Shown in pieces: positions 37,615-45,487 of a DNA stretch of 64,000 nt. The notes under the pieces are model-generated. The model was not told the origin of the DNA. It made no database searches and saw only the letters and a list, made by a program, of their open reading frames with translations. Position numbers and translations under genes: made by a program. The DNA lies in assembly GCA_965247815.1 (NCBI GenBank), contig CBDFHW010000025.1, positions 434,001-498,000 of the forward strand, read 5' to 3'. Each line of letters opens with the position of its first letter. Position 1 is the first letter of the stretch. The DNA is from CBDAQA01 sp965247815. GTDB taxonomy: Bacteria; Planctomycetota; Phycisphaerae; Tepidisphaerales; Tepidisphaeraceae.

Positions 37615-37701
37615 GCTCCATCGGCCGGCACCGCTGACGAGCTTCGACGAAGGTGCGCCCGGCCGGAGGAGCGAGACAACCTGAGCGAGTGGATCAATGA
37701 T

Positions 37702-37797
37702 GTCTGGACTCCTGCTAATGCGATGCGGACTTCTTATTATAGACAGTCCACAATATGCCGTCTATCTTTTTGTCAGTTCAACCCCACAGGAGTTCTT
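37702..37797. promoter_or_regulatory. Divergent AraC/SDR promoter region
   Basis: On the minus strand a perfect TATAAT (37735-37740) lies about 35 bases upstream of the AraC start region, and AGGAG at 37709-37713 follows. On the plus strand the same AT-rich block reads TATTAT, and AGGAG (37788-37792) lies five bases before a CTG at 37798. If the plus promoter uses that block, the ATG at 37723 would lie upstream of the transcript start, which supports the CTG. Confidence 0.5.
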
Positions 37798-38538
37798 CTG
37801 AAAACTGTCCTCATCACCGGCTGCTCTTCAGGATTCGGACGCGAAACCGCCCGCTACTTCCTCGACCGTGACTGGAACGTCATCGCAACCATGCGAACGC
37901 CGCGCGAAGACGTGCTGCCTCGCTCCGAGCGGCTGCGGATTCTTGCCCTCGACGTCACAAAGCCGGAGAGCATCCGCCAAGCGGTCGATGCCGCCGGGCT
38001 GATCGACGCGCTGGTCAACAACGCCGGCGCCGGCTTCATGAGCTCGCTCGAAGGCACGCCCATGGACACGGTCCGCCAGTTGTTCGAGGCGAACACCTTC
38101 GGCCTGATGGCGATGACGCAGGCGGTCTTGCCGCAGTTCCGCGAACGCAAGGCGGGCGTGATCGTCAACGTCTCGTCGAGCACGACGCTCAAGGCGCTAC
38201 CGCTGTTGTCGGTTTACACGGCGACCAAAGCGGCCGTGAACGCGTTCACCGAATCGCTCGCGGTCGAGCTCAAGCCGTTCGGCATCCGTATGAGCCTCGT
38301 CCTCCCGGGGCAGGCCCCCGAAACCCCGTTTGCGAAAACGGCGCAGGCCAAATCACAAGGAGCAATCCCCGAGGCGTACGCGGAAATCGCGAAGAACCTC
38401 TTCGCGGCGGCGGCAGCCAACAAATCCGCTTTGACCAAAGCGAGCGACGTCGCCGAGGCGGTCTGGCTGGCGGTCAATGACCCCTCGTCGCCACTACGCA
38501 TCCCGGCCGGCGCGGACGCCGTCGCGCTGTCGAAATAG
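37798..38538 (+). CDS. Short-chain dehydrogenase/reductase
   Basis: 246 residues if started at CTG 37798, where the family begins (KTVLITGCSSGFG, cofactor motif at 8-14). NNAG lies at about 76-79 and the catalytic YTATK at about 140-144. The ATG at 37723 gives 25 extra residues with no family similarity. It is a classical SDR; substrate unknown. Divergent from the AraC gene, its likely regulator. It is followed 50 bases on by the start of another SDR that is cut off after 27 residues. Confidence 0.88.
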   Translation: MKTVLITGCSSGFGRETARYFLDRDWNVIATMRTPREDVLPRSERLRILALDVTKPESIRQAVDAAGLIDALVNNAGAGFMSSLEGTPMDTVRQLFEANTFGLMAMTQAVLPQFRERKAGVIVNVSSSTTLKALPLLSVYTATKAAVNAFTESLAVELKPFGIRMSLVLPGQAPETPFAKTAQAKSQGAIPEAYAEIAKNLFAAAAANKSALTKASDVAEAVWLAVNDPSSPLRIPAGADAVALSK

Positions 38539-38588
38539 CGCCTGGCCAACTGATACCAAAATTTAAAAACTAACTTGGAGAACTGCCC

Positions 38589-38669
38589 ATGAGACTCGAT
38601 CAACGGACCATCCTGATCACCGGCGGTTCCAGCGGAATCGGCCTGGAACTGGCGAAGCGACTGCTGGGC
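38589..38669 (+). pseudogene. SDR gene fragment, first 27 codons only
   Basis: A normal start (GGAG upstream, ATG at 38589) leads into MRLDQRTILITGGSSGIG and LAKRLL, the SDR cofactor-binding beginning, almost the same as the gene at 34115. After residue 27 the similarity stops abruptly and unrelated sequence follows. This marks an insertion or deletion breakpoint at about 38670. Confidence 0.8.
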
Positions 38670-38751
38670 CAGCACAACAACCAATCAAAAGCTGCGAGGC
38701 GTCGGATTGGTCGCTTCCTGAGTGGCGTTTACGCGGCATTCAGCGGACGGC

Positions 38752-39072
38752 TTACGAAATTGCGTGCTGTGCTGGGCCTGCAAAATCCTTGGCGAGTCGG
38801 TCGCTCAGCAATCGTGTTTCCGCACTCGCCGGAATCGTCCAAGCCTTTTCAGCAATCCGGTAGGTGAAGCCGTTATCTTTCAGCTCGGCAATTACATCGT
38901 TTGCTGGTCTTTCCTTGAACGTGAACACACGCTGTTTGAAGCGGCGGTCCTCACCCATTTCGAAATCCCGGGAAGTAAAAACAGCTCTATACGGGTCGCC
39001 CCAGTTCTTGGCCTCCGGCGTTACAATCGAACCGTCTTCTTTGACAGGCGGGCCGTTGATATAGGCCGGGCA
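38752..39072 (-). pseudogene. C-terminal remnant of an unidentified gene
   Basis: On the minus strand an open frame of about 105 residues runs from about 39072 to a stop at 38752. It shows good protein-like content: YINGPPVKEDGS, then GDPYRAVFTSRDFE, RVFTFKERPANDVIAELK, GFTYR and AWTIPASAETRLLSDRL. The last part resembles small alpha/beta domains found at the end of plasmid and mobile-element proteins, but I cannot name it. It has no start and is cut at its 5' side by the ISAs1 right half. The nearest internal Met is at 38958. Confidence 0.55.
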
Positions 39073-39785
39073 TGTGGCAATGTCCGGTTCCCGAGCTGCT
39101 GGCCATGCTGGACTTGGCGGAGGCGACCGTGACCATTGACGCCATGGGTTGCCAGCGGGAGATCGCTGCTCGGATCCTCAAGCAAGACGCCCATTACATT
39201 CTGGCGGCGAAGGACAACCAGCCGACACTTCACCAGAAGGTGAAAGGACTGCCGGATGAAGCGATCCTTGATGCATTCAAAGACATGCAGCACGCCTTCG
39301 CCGAGGAAGTTGACGATGACCACGGCCGCCTCGAGACCCGGCGCGTCTGGGTAACGAACCAAGTCAAATGGCTGGGCCAGGAACTTCTGGACCTGTGGCC
39401 GGGACTGGCCAGCGTGGCGGTGGTGGAATGCACGCGGCAGAACCTGGGCGACATCAGCGGCAAGGTGAGCACCGAACGGCGATACTTCATCAGCAGCCAC
39501 GACGGCACCAACGCGCAACTGATCGGCGACGCAGTCCGCAGCCACTGGGGCGTGGAAAACGGACTGCATTGGTGCCTGGATGTCGCCATGAACGAAGACA
39601 CCAGCCGCATTCGGATAAACAACGGAGCCGAGAACTTCTCCCGCCTGCGGCGAATCGCGTTGAACAAGCTCAAACGGTGGCAGATCAAGAAACCGAACGG
39701 GAAAATCCTCAAAGTTGGCATTCGCATCAAGCAGCAGATGTGTGGATGGAGCCGGGAAAGCCTTATTCAAGCGTTACTCGCCTAG
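39072..39785 (+). pseudogene. ISAs1-family transposase, C-terminal part
   Basis: From about 39087 the product matches the second half of ISAs1 transposases: VPELLAMLDLAEATVTIDAMGCQ with the second catalytic Asp, KDNQPTLH, YFISS and SHWGVENGLHWCLDVAMNED with the catalytic Glu. The first five residues (MWQCP) are not part of the family. It picks up about a dozen residues after the point where the N-terminal half at 26952-27452 stops, so the two are the two parts of one transposase gene type. No ribosome binding site belongs to this fragment. Confidence 0.88.
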
Positions 39786-39799
39786 ATGCGATTGCCGTG
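39087..39799 (+). mobile_element. ISAs1-family element, right half with right inverted repeat
   Basis: The right terminal repeat (39786-39799) overlaps the end of the transposase gene by position only; it begins at the base after the stop codon. Its complement, CACGGCAATCGCAT, matches the left end at 26823. The 11 bases GCACCAAACGC that start at its outer edge (39799-39809) occur again at 39931-39941. Confidence 0.8.
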
Positions 39800-39892
39800 C
39801 ACCAAACGCAGGGCAAAATCATTTGGCTCCAACATCTTGCCGCCAACCCGCGCCATGCACTCAGATCGAGGTCGATACTCCATTGCCAATAA

Positions 39893-40030
39893 CTAAAGCA
39901 AAAGAGTTACATTCATATGCTTCTGCCCTGGCACCAAACGCCATCTGCCATCCTTGTCTCTTGCAAGGCCCGGAATCATACCGTATAGTTTCGAATCGTA
40001 TGGTTTTTGACCACTACCGATCTTCGCCAT
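39893..40030 (-). CDS. Small ORF upstream of tRNA-Gly, possible integrase N-terminal fragment
   Basis: A 45-residue frame on the minus strand with GGAG about six bases before its ATG. The stretch GLARDKDGRWRLVPG looks like the beginning of an Arm-type DNA-binding domain of tyrosine recombinases, but it is too short to be sure. Its place beside a tRNA gene fits a leftover of an integrated element. It could also be chance. Confidence 0.3.
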   Translation of the reverse strand: MAKIGSGQKPYDSKLYGMIPGLARDKDGRWRLVPGQKHMNVTLLL

Positions 40031-40100
40031 CTGTCTCCGTCCTTTCGACGGCTGACATTGTAACCGCATCTGGCAAAATCGCGGTTTTCGGTGGTAAAAA

Positions 40101-40129
40101 TTGTGGAAAAAAGTCAGAAATGCTACGCT
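40101..40129 (+). promoter_or_regulatory. Candidate promoter of tRNA-Gly
   Basis: TTGTGG (40101-40106), 17 bases, then TACGCT (40124-40129), which would start transcription about 23 bases before the mature tRNA. Both boxes are only partial matches to the sigma-70 consensus. Confidence 0.35.
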
Positions 40130-40159
40130 GTAAGTTTTGAACTCGCAAGGACTTGTAAC

Positions 40160-40231
40160 GCGGGCGTAGCTCAGTGGTAGAGCGTCACGTTGCCAACGTG
40201 AATGTCGAGGGTTCGAACCCCTTCGCCCGCT
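40160..40231 (+). tRNA. tRNA-Gly (anticodon GCC)
   Basis: The cloverleaf is complete: acceptor stem GCGGGCG with CGCCCGC (40160-40166, 40224-40230), D arm, anticodon stem TCACG/CGTGA with loop TTGCCAA (anticodon GCC at 40192-40194), and T loop GTTCGAACC. The discriminator base is T and the 3' CCA is not encoded. It reads GGC and GGT glycine codons. Confidence 0.97.
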
Positions 40232-40236
40232 TAATT

Positions 40237-40275
40237 AAACGCCTTTAAGTCAATGACTTAGAGGCGTTTCTTTTT
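40237..40275 (+). terminator. Intrinsic terminator of tRNA-Gly
   Basis: A 15-base stem with one mismatch (40237-40251 with 40255-40269), a 3-base loop, then CTTTTT. It starts six bases after the tRNA. Confidence 0.92.
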
Positions 40276-40427
40276 CTACCCTCGACCGCCTACACATTTA
40301 CTACCCGCGAGACTACCGGAATTGGGCGAAAAACACGGCGATTTCCGTTTGCGGAAGATCTGTCGTTGGTTTGAACAGGCCTTGCGCCTTACCTCGGGAG
40401 AAAAGCGTCGTCGAGCCCGTCCCAATC

Positions 40428-40625
40428 ATGGGACAACATCCAAAAAAGCTCGAATTGTCTTGGCATAAACCTTTGAAGCAATGGCGCAAACGGCACAAGG
40501 GCAAGGAGTACTATCTCTGTACCAGGAACCCTTCTTGCCTTTCCCAAAAAATTCAGACCTCTCAAATTCCTACGTCGACTGCAATGGGGTCAAGGGTACC
40601 CGATGAAGTTTACATGCCAAGGTAA
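40428..40625 (+). pseudogene. Possible integrase N-terminal fragment downstream of tRNA-Gly
   Basis: In the otherwise gene-poor 586 bases between the tRNA terminator and the PEP-CTERM gene, an open frame of 65 residues contains LELSWHKPLKQWRKRHKGKE followed by YYL. This resembles the short N-terminal beta-strand domain of site-specific integrases in planctomycetes. After that the frame loses any similarity and ends. No ribosome binding site is obvious. If correct it is a remnant of an element integrated at the tRNA; confidence is low. The rest of the gap (40626-40797) shows nothing recognisable. Confidence 0.3.
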
Positions 40626-40797
40626 TAATGTATCCGTTGATTTACTCGTTAGATCCTTGTGTGTCATGTAATTGTGGGGAGGCAGCTGTTCGATCTTGGA
40701 CGGTCCATCATTCGATTTTTTCCATAGCGCGTGGGCTAGGCGTTCACACGCCCCTGAGCAATAGCGGGTGACTGTGGCGGGCATCCCCGCTTGGTCC

Positions 40798-40833
40798 GCA
40801 AACAAATGCAGCCACGGCGGGTGCCGTGGCTGC
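40798..40833 (-). terminator. Intrinsic terminator of the second PEP-CTERM gene
   Basis: An 11-base-pair perfect stem (40808-40818 with 40823-40833), loop of four, followed on the minus strand by the T-rich CATTTGTTTGCG. It lies 30 bases after the stop at 40863. Confidence 0.8.
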
Positions 40834-40862
40834 GAGTGTTTCGACGTTATAGCGAATATTGA

Positions 40863-41528
40863 TTAGACAGACTCGCTCACGCGACGGCGACGGCGGAGCA
40901 ACGCAGCACCGCCGATAAACGCCGATGTCAGGGCTGTCGTTGGTTCGGGAACGGCGACCAGCGTGATCGTTGCCGCTGGGATGGTACCATTCCCCGGTCC
41001 CGTAGGATCGAAAGGCGATCCAGATGTATTGGTGAGATCGGTATCAAATGGGCCGCCCAAATTTGCACCCACCCCGTCGAGGGACACAGTAAACGTCGTT
41101 CCGGGCATAAAGCCGGTCGTATTCATCGTGACATAGGCCAAAACTCCATTGTCCAGAACAGAAGTCACGCCGCCGTAAGTGACGTCATTCAAGATGACGA
41201 GGTTGTCCGATGAATGAGTGAAAGTCCCGGGACCCGAGTTGTTGCCATTGAAAATCGTGCCGGCACTGATAAGGGAAACGGATGTAATCGAGGGACCATT
41301 CGTGGTGCTTAAATTGTCCGCCCCGCCGCTGTTAATCTGGACGGCAAGATTGGCTCCGATGATTTGGTCAGCCCCGCTGACGAGAATTCGAAACGTCTGA
41401 TTTGTACTGTTGGCAAACAACGTCGTCGCGCCAACAGAGACGACTGCCGCGTCGGTCGCTGACGATATGAAAAACGGAATCAGTGCCCCTGCCAAAACGC
41501 CCGCCCATTTGAGTTTCGAAATCTGCAT
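40863..41528 (-). CDS. PEP-CTERM protein with cohesin-like beta-sandwich
   Basis: 221 residues. Signal peptide about 1-28. The body (about 30-185) is a beta-sandwich whose pattern (VLVSG or IGANLAVQIN strands, then NGVLAYVTMNTTGFMPG near the end) resembles cohesin-type domains. PEP at about 195-197, a hydrophobic stretch and an RRRRR tail form the sorting signal cut by exosortase. An intrinsic terminator follows. The giant protein upstream in this window carries dockerin-like segments, so an interaction is possible but unproven. It is a single gene next to the IS66 element. Confidence 0.88.
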   Translation of the reverse strand: MQISKLKWAGVLAGALIPFFISSATDAAVVSVGATTLFANSTNQTFRILVSGADQIIGANLAVQINSGGADNLSTTNGPSITSVSLISAGTIFNGNNSGPGTFTHSSDNLVILNDVTYGGVTSVLDNGVLAYVTMNTTGFMPGTTFTVSLDGVGANLGGPFDTDLTNTSGSPFDPTGPGNGTIPAATITLVAVPEPTTALTSAFIGGAALLRRRRRVSESV

Positions 41529-41968
41529 TTTCGTTCTCGCCCTTCAATGAAACGCCCAAACTTTGCCGACCCCGCCGGCAAAGACCCGCAAGAGGAAGCC
41601 AGTGTCTGGCTTTGCCCATCCCTCACGCGATGAAAGGATTCTACAAAAACAAAAAGAGTATACAATCGTGCGAAAGTTATTTTAACATGTCACATACAAC
41701 CGTTTTGTCCATTTTATCGTGGTTTGGCTCAGACGTGCAGTATTTGGCAGTGGCGGGTTTGTTAATATTGGCAATTTCTCACCGTTTCGACACGCAGGGC
41801 CCGCGATGAAAACCGAAAAACCAGCCGAAGATAGCACATTAGACGCCCAAAAAACGGTAAAATTGACCCACTTCAAGCGAAGGGGGTAACCTCGCAGAGA
41901 TAAAAAAAAGTTTATTTCGTGTCCGTTCTATCAACCCCACCTTTAATCCGCTGAATTGAATCGGCATC
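41529..41968. promoter_or_regulatory. Intergenic region: PEP-CTERM promoter side and IS66 left flank
   Basis: The 440 bases hold no convincing gene. The half nearest 41529 must contain the PEP-CTERM promoter. From about 41810 the sequence becomes AT-rich, with an A-run at 41905-41910, and probably includes the left end of the IS66 element, whose exact terminal repeat I could not match to a right-hand partner. Confidence 0.4.
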
Positions 41969-42334
41969 ATGCGATCCACTTGGAGGTATCGCATGGATGC
42001 AACAGCGAAGATGGATTTGGCGAGTGTTTGGCGACAGCGTGTTACGGCCCAGCAGGCCGCCGGGGAATCGATTCGGGATTGGTGTAAGGCGAATGGCTGC
42101 CATGAACACGCGTTTTATTGGTGGCGGGCCATGCTGGGGCTTTCGCCTTTGTCGGGATCGAAGCGACGACGCCGGGTCATACAACCGAAGTTTGCCGAAG
42201 TTGTGGTTGATCCGGCTGCGCGCATCAACCATGGAATGACGTTGCGATTTCGCAGCGGCGCGGAACTGACGTTGCCGGTGATGGCGGTTTCGCACATTGC
42301 CGAGCTGATTCGCGCGATCGAGGGTGCGAAGTGA
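41969..42334 (+). CDS. tnpA: IS66 accessory protein TnpA
   Basis: 121 residues. The first 60 form a helix-turn-helix of the transposase_8/IS66 TnpA type: WRQRVTAQQAAGESIRDWCKANG is its core, at about 18-40. The C-terminal half ends with a strand-rich segment and the usual VSHIAELIRAIEG. It is needed with TnpB and TnpC for transposition in this family. The start has GGAGG-like sequence at 41980 only within the frame, so the ATG at 41993 is an alternative start. Confidence 0.9.
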   Translation: MRSTWRYRMDATAKMDLASVWRQRVTAQQAAGESIRDWCKANGCHEHAFYWWRAMLGLSPLSGSKRRRRVIQPKFAEVVVDPAARINHGMTLRFRSGAELTLPVMAVSHIAELIRAIEGAK

Positions 42335-42648
42335 TTCGCACCACTGGCGTACGGATCTGGCTGGCGAACGCTCCGCTGGACATGCGGCGGTCGTTTGATG
42401 CGCTGGCTGAACAGGTGCGGACGATTCTGGCCGATGATCCGATGAGCGGGCATCTGTTTGTCTTTCGCAATCGATCCAGCCAGCGGTTGAAGATTCTGTG
42501 GTGGGATCAGGATGGATACGTGCTGTACTACAAGCGGCTGGAGCGTGGGACGTTTCAGTTTCCCGGCGCTGGCGGCAAATCGGTTGCGATCTCTGCCGAT
42601 CAGTTGAAGCGTTTGCTCTGCGGCTGCCCGATCGAGATTCAAGCATAA
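42331..42648 (+). CDS. tnpB: IS66 accessory protein TnpB (IS66 Orf2-like)
   Basis: 105 residues, intact. The Orf2 pattern is complete: VRIWLANAPLDMRRSFDAL, then SGHLFVFRNRSSQRLKILWWD, and GYVLYYKRLERGTFQFP. It overlaps the end of tnpA by four bases, which points to translational coupling. Its role in transposition is required but not mechanistically defined in the family. Confidence 0.94.
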   Translation: MIRTTGVRIWLANAPLDMRRSFDALAEQVRTILADDPMSGHLFVFRNRSSQRLKILWWDQDGYVLYYKRLERGTFQFPGAGGKSVAISADQLKRLLCGCPIEIQA

Positions 42649-42712
42649 TTCCGCGGTGTTCGGCGCTTGTCAGGTATTGCGCCCGGCCTCTGAATGTGGT
42701 ACATCGACGCGC

Positions 42713-44272
42713 ATGTCGGACGGAGCCGATCTTCCTGATGATCCCGCAGTTCTCAAGCAGATGATCGTTCAGATCAAGCGTGAAGCTGCCGAGCGCATCG
42801 AAGCGATGCAACTTCAGCACAAGGCGGAGATGGATGCAGTGCTGCGCCGTTTCTATGGCCCGCGCAGTGAGAAGTTTGATCCGACCGAACTGCTGCTGTT
42901 CGGGGTGAATGTCGCCGAGCAGATTCCGGTGGATGAGAGGGTGGTGGAGGCCGAATCGGGCCAGAAGCTCAGGACCCGCCGCATCAATCATCACAAGCAT
43001 GGCCGCCGCAAGCTGCCGGATCATCTGCCGCGGATCGAGGTCATTCACGATCTGACGGACGATCAGAAGAAGTGCCCCTGCTGCGGTGAGCTTCGCATCT
43101 GCATCGGCAGCGAGACCAGCGAGCAGTTGGAATACATCCCCGCTTCGCTGAAAGTCCTCAAGCACATCCGCCACAAGTACGCCTGCAAAGGATGCGATGC
43201 CAACGGCAACGGGGGCAACATCGAGATTGCCACCAAGACACCGCAGCCCATCGAGAAGGGATTGGCCGGACCAGGATTGCTGGCGCATGTGATCGTCAGC
43301 AAGCTGGGCGACCATCTGCCGCTGTACCGGTTGGAAAAGATCTTCGACCGTCACGGTGTGGACATCGCCCGCAGCACCATGTGCGCGTGGATGCTCAGTT
43401 GCAGCGAACTGGTCAAGGATCTGGTGAAGCTGATGATCACGCGGGTGAAGCAGAGCAAGGTGATTCACACCGATGAGACGCGCGTGCCGGTGCAGGCCGA
43501 AGGCCAGTGCAAATCCGGCCGCATCTGGACCTACATCGGCGATGAGTCCAACCCGTATGTGGTTTACGAATACACGCCCGACCGAACCCGCGCCGGACCG
43601 CAGAAGTTTTTGGCCGACTACAAAGGGTATCTCCAGGCAGACGCGTATGGTGGTTACGACGGCATCTATCTCAAAGGCGAAGTGGTCGAAGTTGCCTGCT
43701 GGGCGCATGCACGCCGCAAGTTCTTCGACGCCAAAGAGACCGATGGCAGAAGAGCAGCGGAGATGCTGGAGTTCTCCGGGCAACTGTATGCCGTTGAGCA
43801 TGAAGCCAAGGGCATGGATCACAACGCCCGCCGCGCGCTGCGGCAGGAAAAGAGTCTGCCGATCATGGCGCAGATCAAAGCATGGCTCGATCTCGAACAG
43901 CAACTGGTGCTGCCCAGAAGCCCGATGGCCGCGGCGATCAACTACACGCTGAACCAGTGGGAAGCGTTGTGCAGATACACCGAGCAAGGCTGGCTCAACA
44001 TCGACAACAACGCCGCGGAGCGAGCACTGAAGCGCATCGCCATCGGCAGAAAGAACTGGCTCTTCGCCGGGCATGACGAAGCCGGCCAAAGCCACGCGAG
44101 GCTATACACATTGATCGCCAGCGCCGAGCGTCATGGCCTGGATCCTCAAAAGTACCTCATGAGCGTGCTGGCCAAGATTGGGCTGACCAAGCTCAGCGAA
44201 TTGGAGCAGTTTCTGCCGGAGCGGTGGAAGATGGAGGATCGTCGAGAAGCTCCTTCAATCAGCACGTCCTGA
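42713..44272 (+). CDS. tnpC: IS66 transposase TnpC
   Basis: 519 residues from ATG 42713 (a GTG at 42656 is in frame). The N-terminal helix and RRFYGPRSEKFD motif are followed by a zinc-binding domain with CPCCGE and CKGCDAN (about 105-155). The DDE domain has Asp in IHTDETRVPV, Asp in QADAYGGYDG, and Glu in NIDNNAAERALKRIAIGRKNW, all intact. The C-terminal part LIASAERHGLDPQKYL is normal. It looks fully functional. Confidence 0.95.
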   Translation: MSDGADLPDDPAVLKQMIVQIKREAAERIEAMQLQHKAEMDAVLRRFYGPRSEKFDPTELLLFGVNVAEQIPVDERVVEAESGQKLRTRRINHHKHGRRKLPDHLPRIEVIHDLTDDQKKCPCCGELRICIGSETSEQLEYIPASLKVLKHIRHKYACKGCDANGNGGNIEIATKTPQPIEKGLAGPGLLAHVIVSKLGDHLPLYRLEKIFDRHGVDIARSTMCAWMLSCSELVKDLVKLMITRVKQSKVIHTDETRVPVQAEGQCKSGRIWTYIGDESNPYVVYEYTPDRTRAGPQKFLADYKGYLQADAYGGYDGIYLKGEVVEVACWAHARRKFFDAKETDGRRAAEMLEFSGQLYAVEHEAKGMDHNARRALRQEKSLPIMAQIKAWLDLEQQLVLPRSPMAAAINYTLNQWEALCRYTEQGWLNIDNNAAERALKRIAIGRKNWLFAGHDEAGQSHARLYTLIASAERHGLDPQKYLMSVLAKIGLTKLSELEQFLPERWKMEDRREAPSISTS

Positions 44273-44315
44273 TCGCCCGCGCATTGCTGATTCCTAGATT
44301 TCTGGTGATCCGGCA

Positions 44316-45185
44316 TCAGAGGAAGCTTTTGATCTCTTCGAATTTTACCCTCATCCGCGATGACAGGTCGATTTCTGGAACGTGTATAACCTCGATCCGT
44401 TTGAACGGAAGGTTGAACGGATCGAAGACGTATACGTCCTGCGTGATTTCGGTCCCAACTGGGAAGTCTGGCAGTGCAATCGTGGCATACTCAATGTTCT
44501 GGGAGCCGATGGAACTACCTGTTCTGATGATCGACACCGTGAGTTTGCGCAACTGCGAATCCCGGAGTTTCCGAATGCCAAGTACCAGGCGGTGATAGCG
44601 CGGCAGGAAGTCTTTTTCATGACCGGGCGGGCGCACTTTGGTCATTTCCGCGCTCAACATACTGACCTTGAAGGCTGCTCGTTCTCGGATTATTTCCCGA
44701 ATACCGACATCATCACGCACGTTCCCGTATCCTGCGTAGAGTTGCTCGCTGAACAATTGGGCCGGGCATTCCTCAATCCACTTGGCAAAATCGGGGTGCA
44801 GGACGGCCGTCTGGCCAGCCTCGAAGCTGTGCCAGAACACCGTGCATTGGTCACCTGAACGATCCAGGCAGTAACATCCTTCGGTGGTTCCGTCATATCC
44901 GATCGCAAAGAACTTCGCGCGAACCGCATCGGGCAACCGCGCCGTGGCTCTCTCAATCGTACTATCCCCATCAACCAGCGGAAGGATGACCAAGGCCCCG
45001 CCAAAAAAGCGTCCGGTCCCAAAGAAAGCCAAGAATTCCAAGAATGGCTTTGGGCAGAGAATCGCTCGTTTGGCGAACCAATCAATGGCGAAGGCGCGAT
45101 CGATCGGACCGCTTACGGAATGGTAGCCTGCCACCGCATGCTGGCGGAGCTCGCTCGAAAATCTGGGAAACTGATAGTTGCTCAT
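44316..45185 (-). CDS. SUKH (SMI1/KNR4)-like protein, probable toxin immunity protein
   Basis: 289 residues from ATG 45185. The first half (about 1-170) fits the SUKH fold: a helix, then CPKPFLEFLAFFGTGRFFGG, where the family has a LPxxYxxFLxxxNGG-type turn, and later FFAIGYDGTTEGCYCLD. The C-terminal half is a mixed alpha/beta domain without a recognised match. SUKH proteins are best known as immunity proteins of nuclease toxins, and an HNH toxin-domain fragment lies 59 bases upstream on the same strand, in the canonical toxin-then-immunity order. So protection from that toxin is the likely former role. Confidence 0.7.
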   Translation of the reverse strand: MSNYQFPRFSSELRQHAVAGYHSVSGPIDRAFAIDWFAKRAILCPKPFLEFLAFFGTGRFFGGALVILPLVDGDSTIERATARLPDAVRAKFFAIGYDGTTEGCYCLDRSGDQCTVFWHSFEAGQTAVLHPDFAKWIEECPAQLFSEQLYAGYGNVRDDVGIREIIRERAAFKVSMLSAEMTKVRPPGHEKDFLPRYHRLVLGIRKLRDSQLRKLTVSIIRTGSSIGSQNIEYATIALPDFPVGTEITQDVYVFDPFNLPFKRIEVIHVPEIDLSSRMRVKFEEIKSFL

Positions 45186-45244
45186 GGTCGTCCATTCAGT
45201 CTGACGTTCGAGTAAACAGTGCCATAGTGATCGTTTCCCATCAA

Positions 45245-45487
45245 TCACCTCGCTGATGCACCCTCGCTACGATTCAATCCCGACAGCTTGAGTTGCAAGT
45301 TCGACAATTCCGTCGTGCCGCCATGCTGCCGTTGAATGATATGGTCGACGTCAAAACCTTCCGGGACGGGTCCATTTTCCGCCTCCCAGATCGAGCGAGC
45401 ATTAGAACGAGGTAGGGCTGACGACCTAACCCGTACGAGTCGCCCTTCCTGCGCGGCTATTTGGTAGGCCTCAAGTTCACCCTCCAT
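45245..45487 (-). pseudogene. Orphan HNH nuclease toxin domain, N-terminally truncated
   Basis: The 80-residue frame contains FDVDHIIQRQHGG, then SNLQLKLSGLN, an HNH/colicin-like nuclease signature with the Asp-His pair, a Gly-Gly turn, and two Asn residues at the usual spacing. The same kind of domain ends many polymorphic toxins (Rhs, T6SS effectors). There is no signal, no delivery domain, and the frame begins inside a tandem repeat; in the same frame readable sequence continues a little upstream (RSAENTLTLPAT) and then is lost. It is followed by the SUKH gene. It is a remnant of a larger protein, or a displaced toxin cassette. Confidence 0.6.

Larger units (their letters stand above)
41969..44272 (+). 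mobile_element. IS66-family insertion sequence (tnpA, tnpB, tnpC)
   Basis: All three genes of an IS66-type element are present in order and intact. tnpA and tnpB overlap by four bases, and tnpC follows after a short gap. The limits given are those of the coding region. The right end must lie between the tnpC stop (44272) and the SUKH gene stop at 44316, unless the element runs into that gene. Terminal repeats and target duplication are not resolved. Confidence 0.85.

Noticed and set aside
37723..37797. ATG at 37723 as the start of the SDR gene
   Set aside because: The extra 25 residues lack family similarity and the probable -10 box lies downstream of that ATG.
41912..44095. A 727-residue open frame on the minus strand across the IS66 genes
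   Set aside because: It is the antisense shadow of tnpA, tnpB and tnpC, all of which are clearly real.
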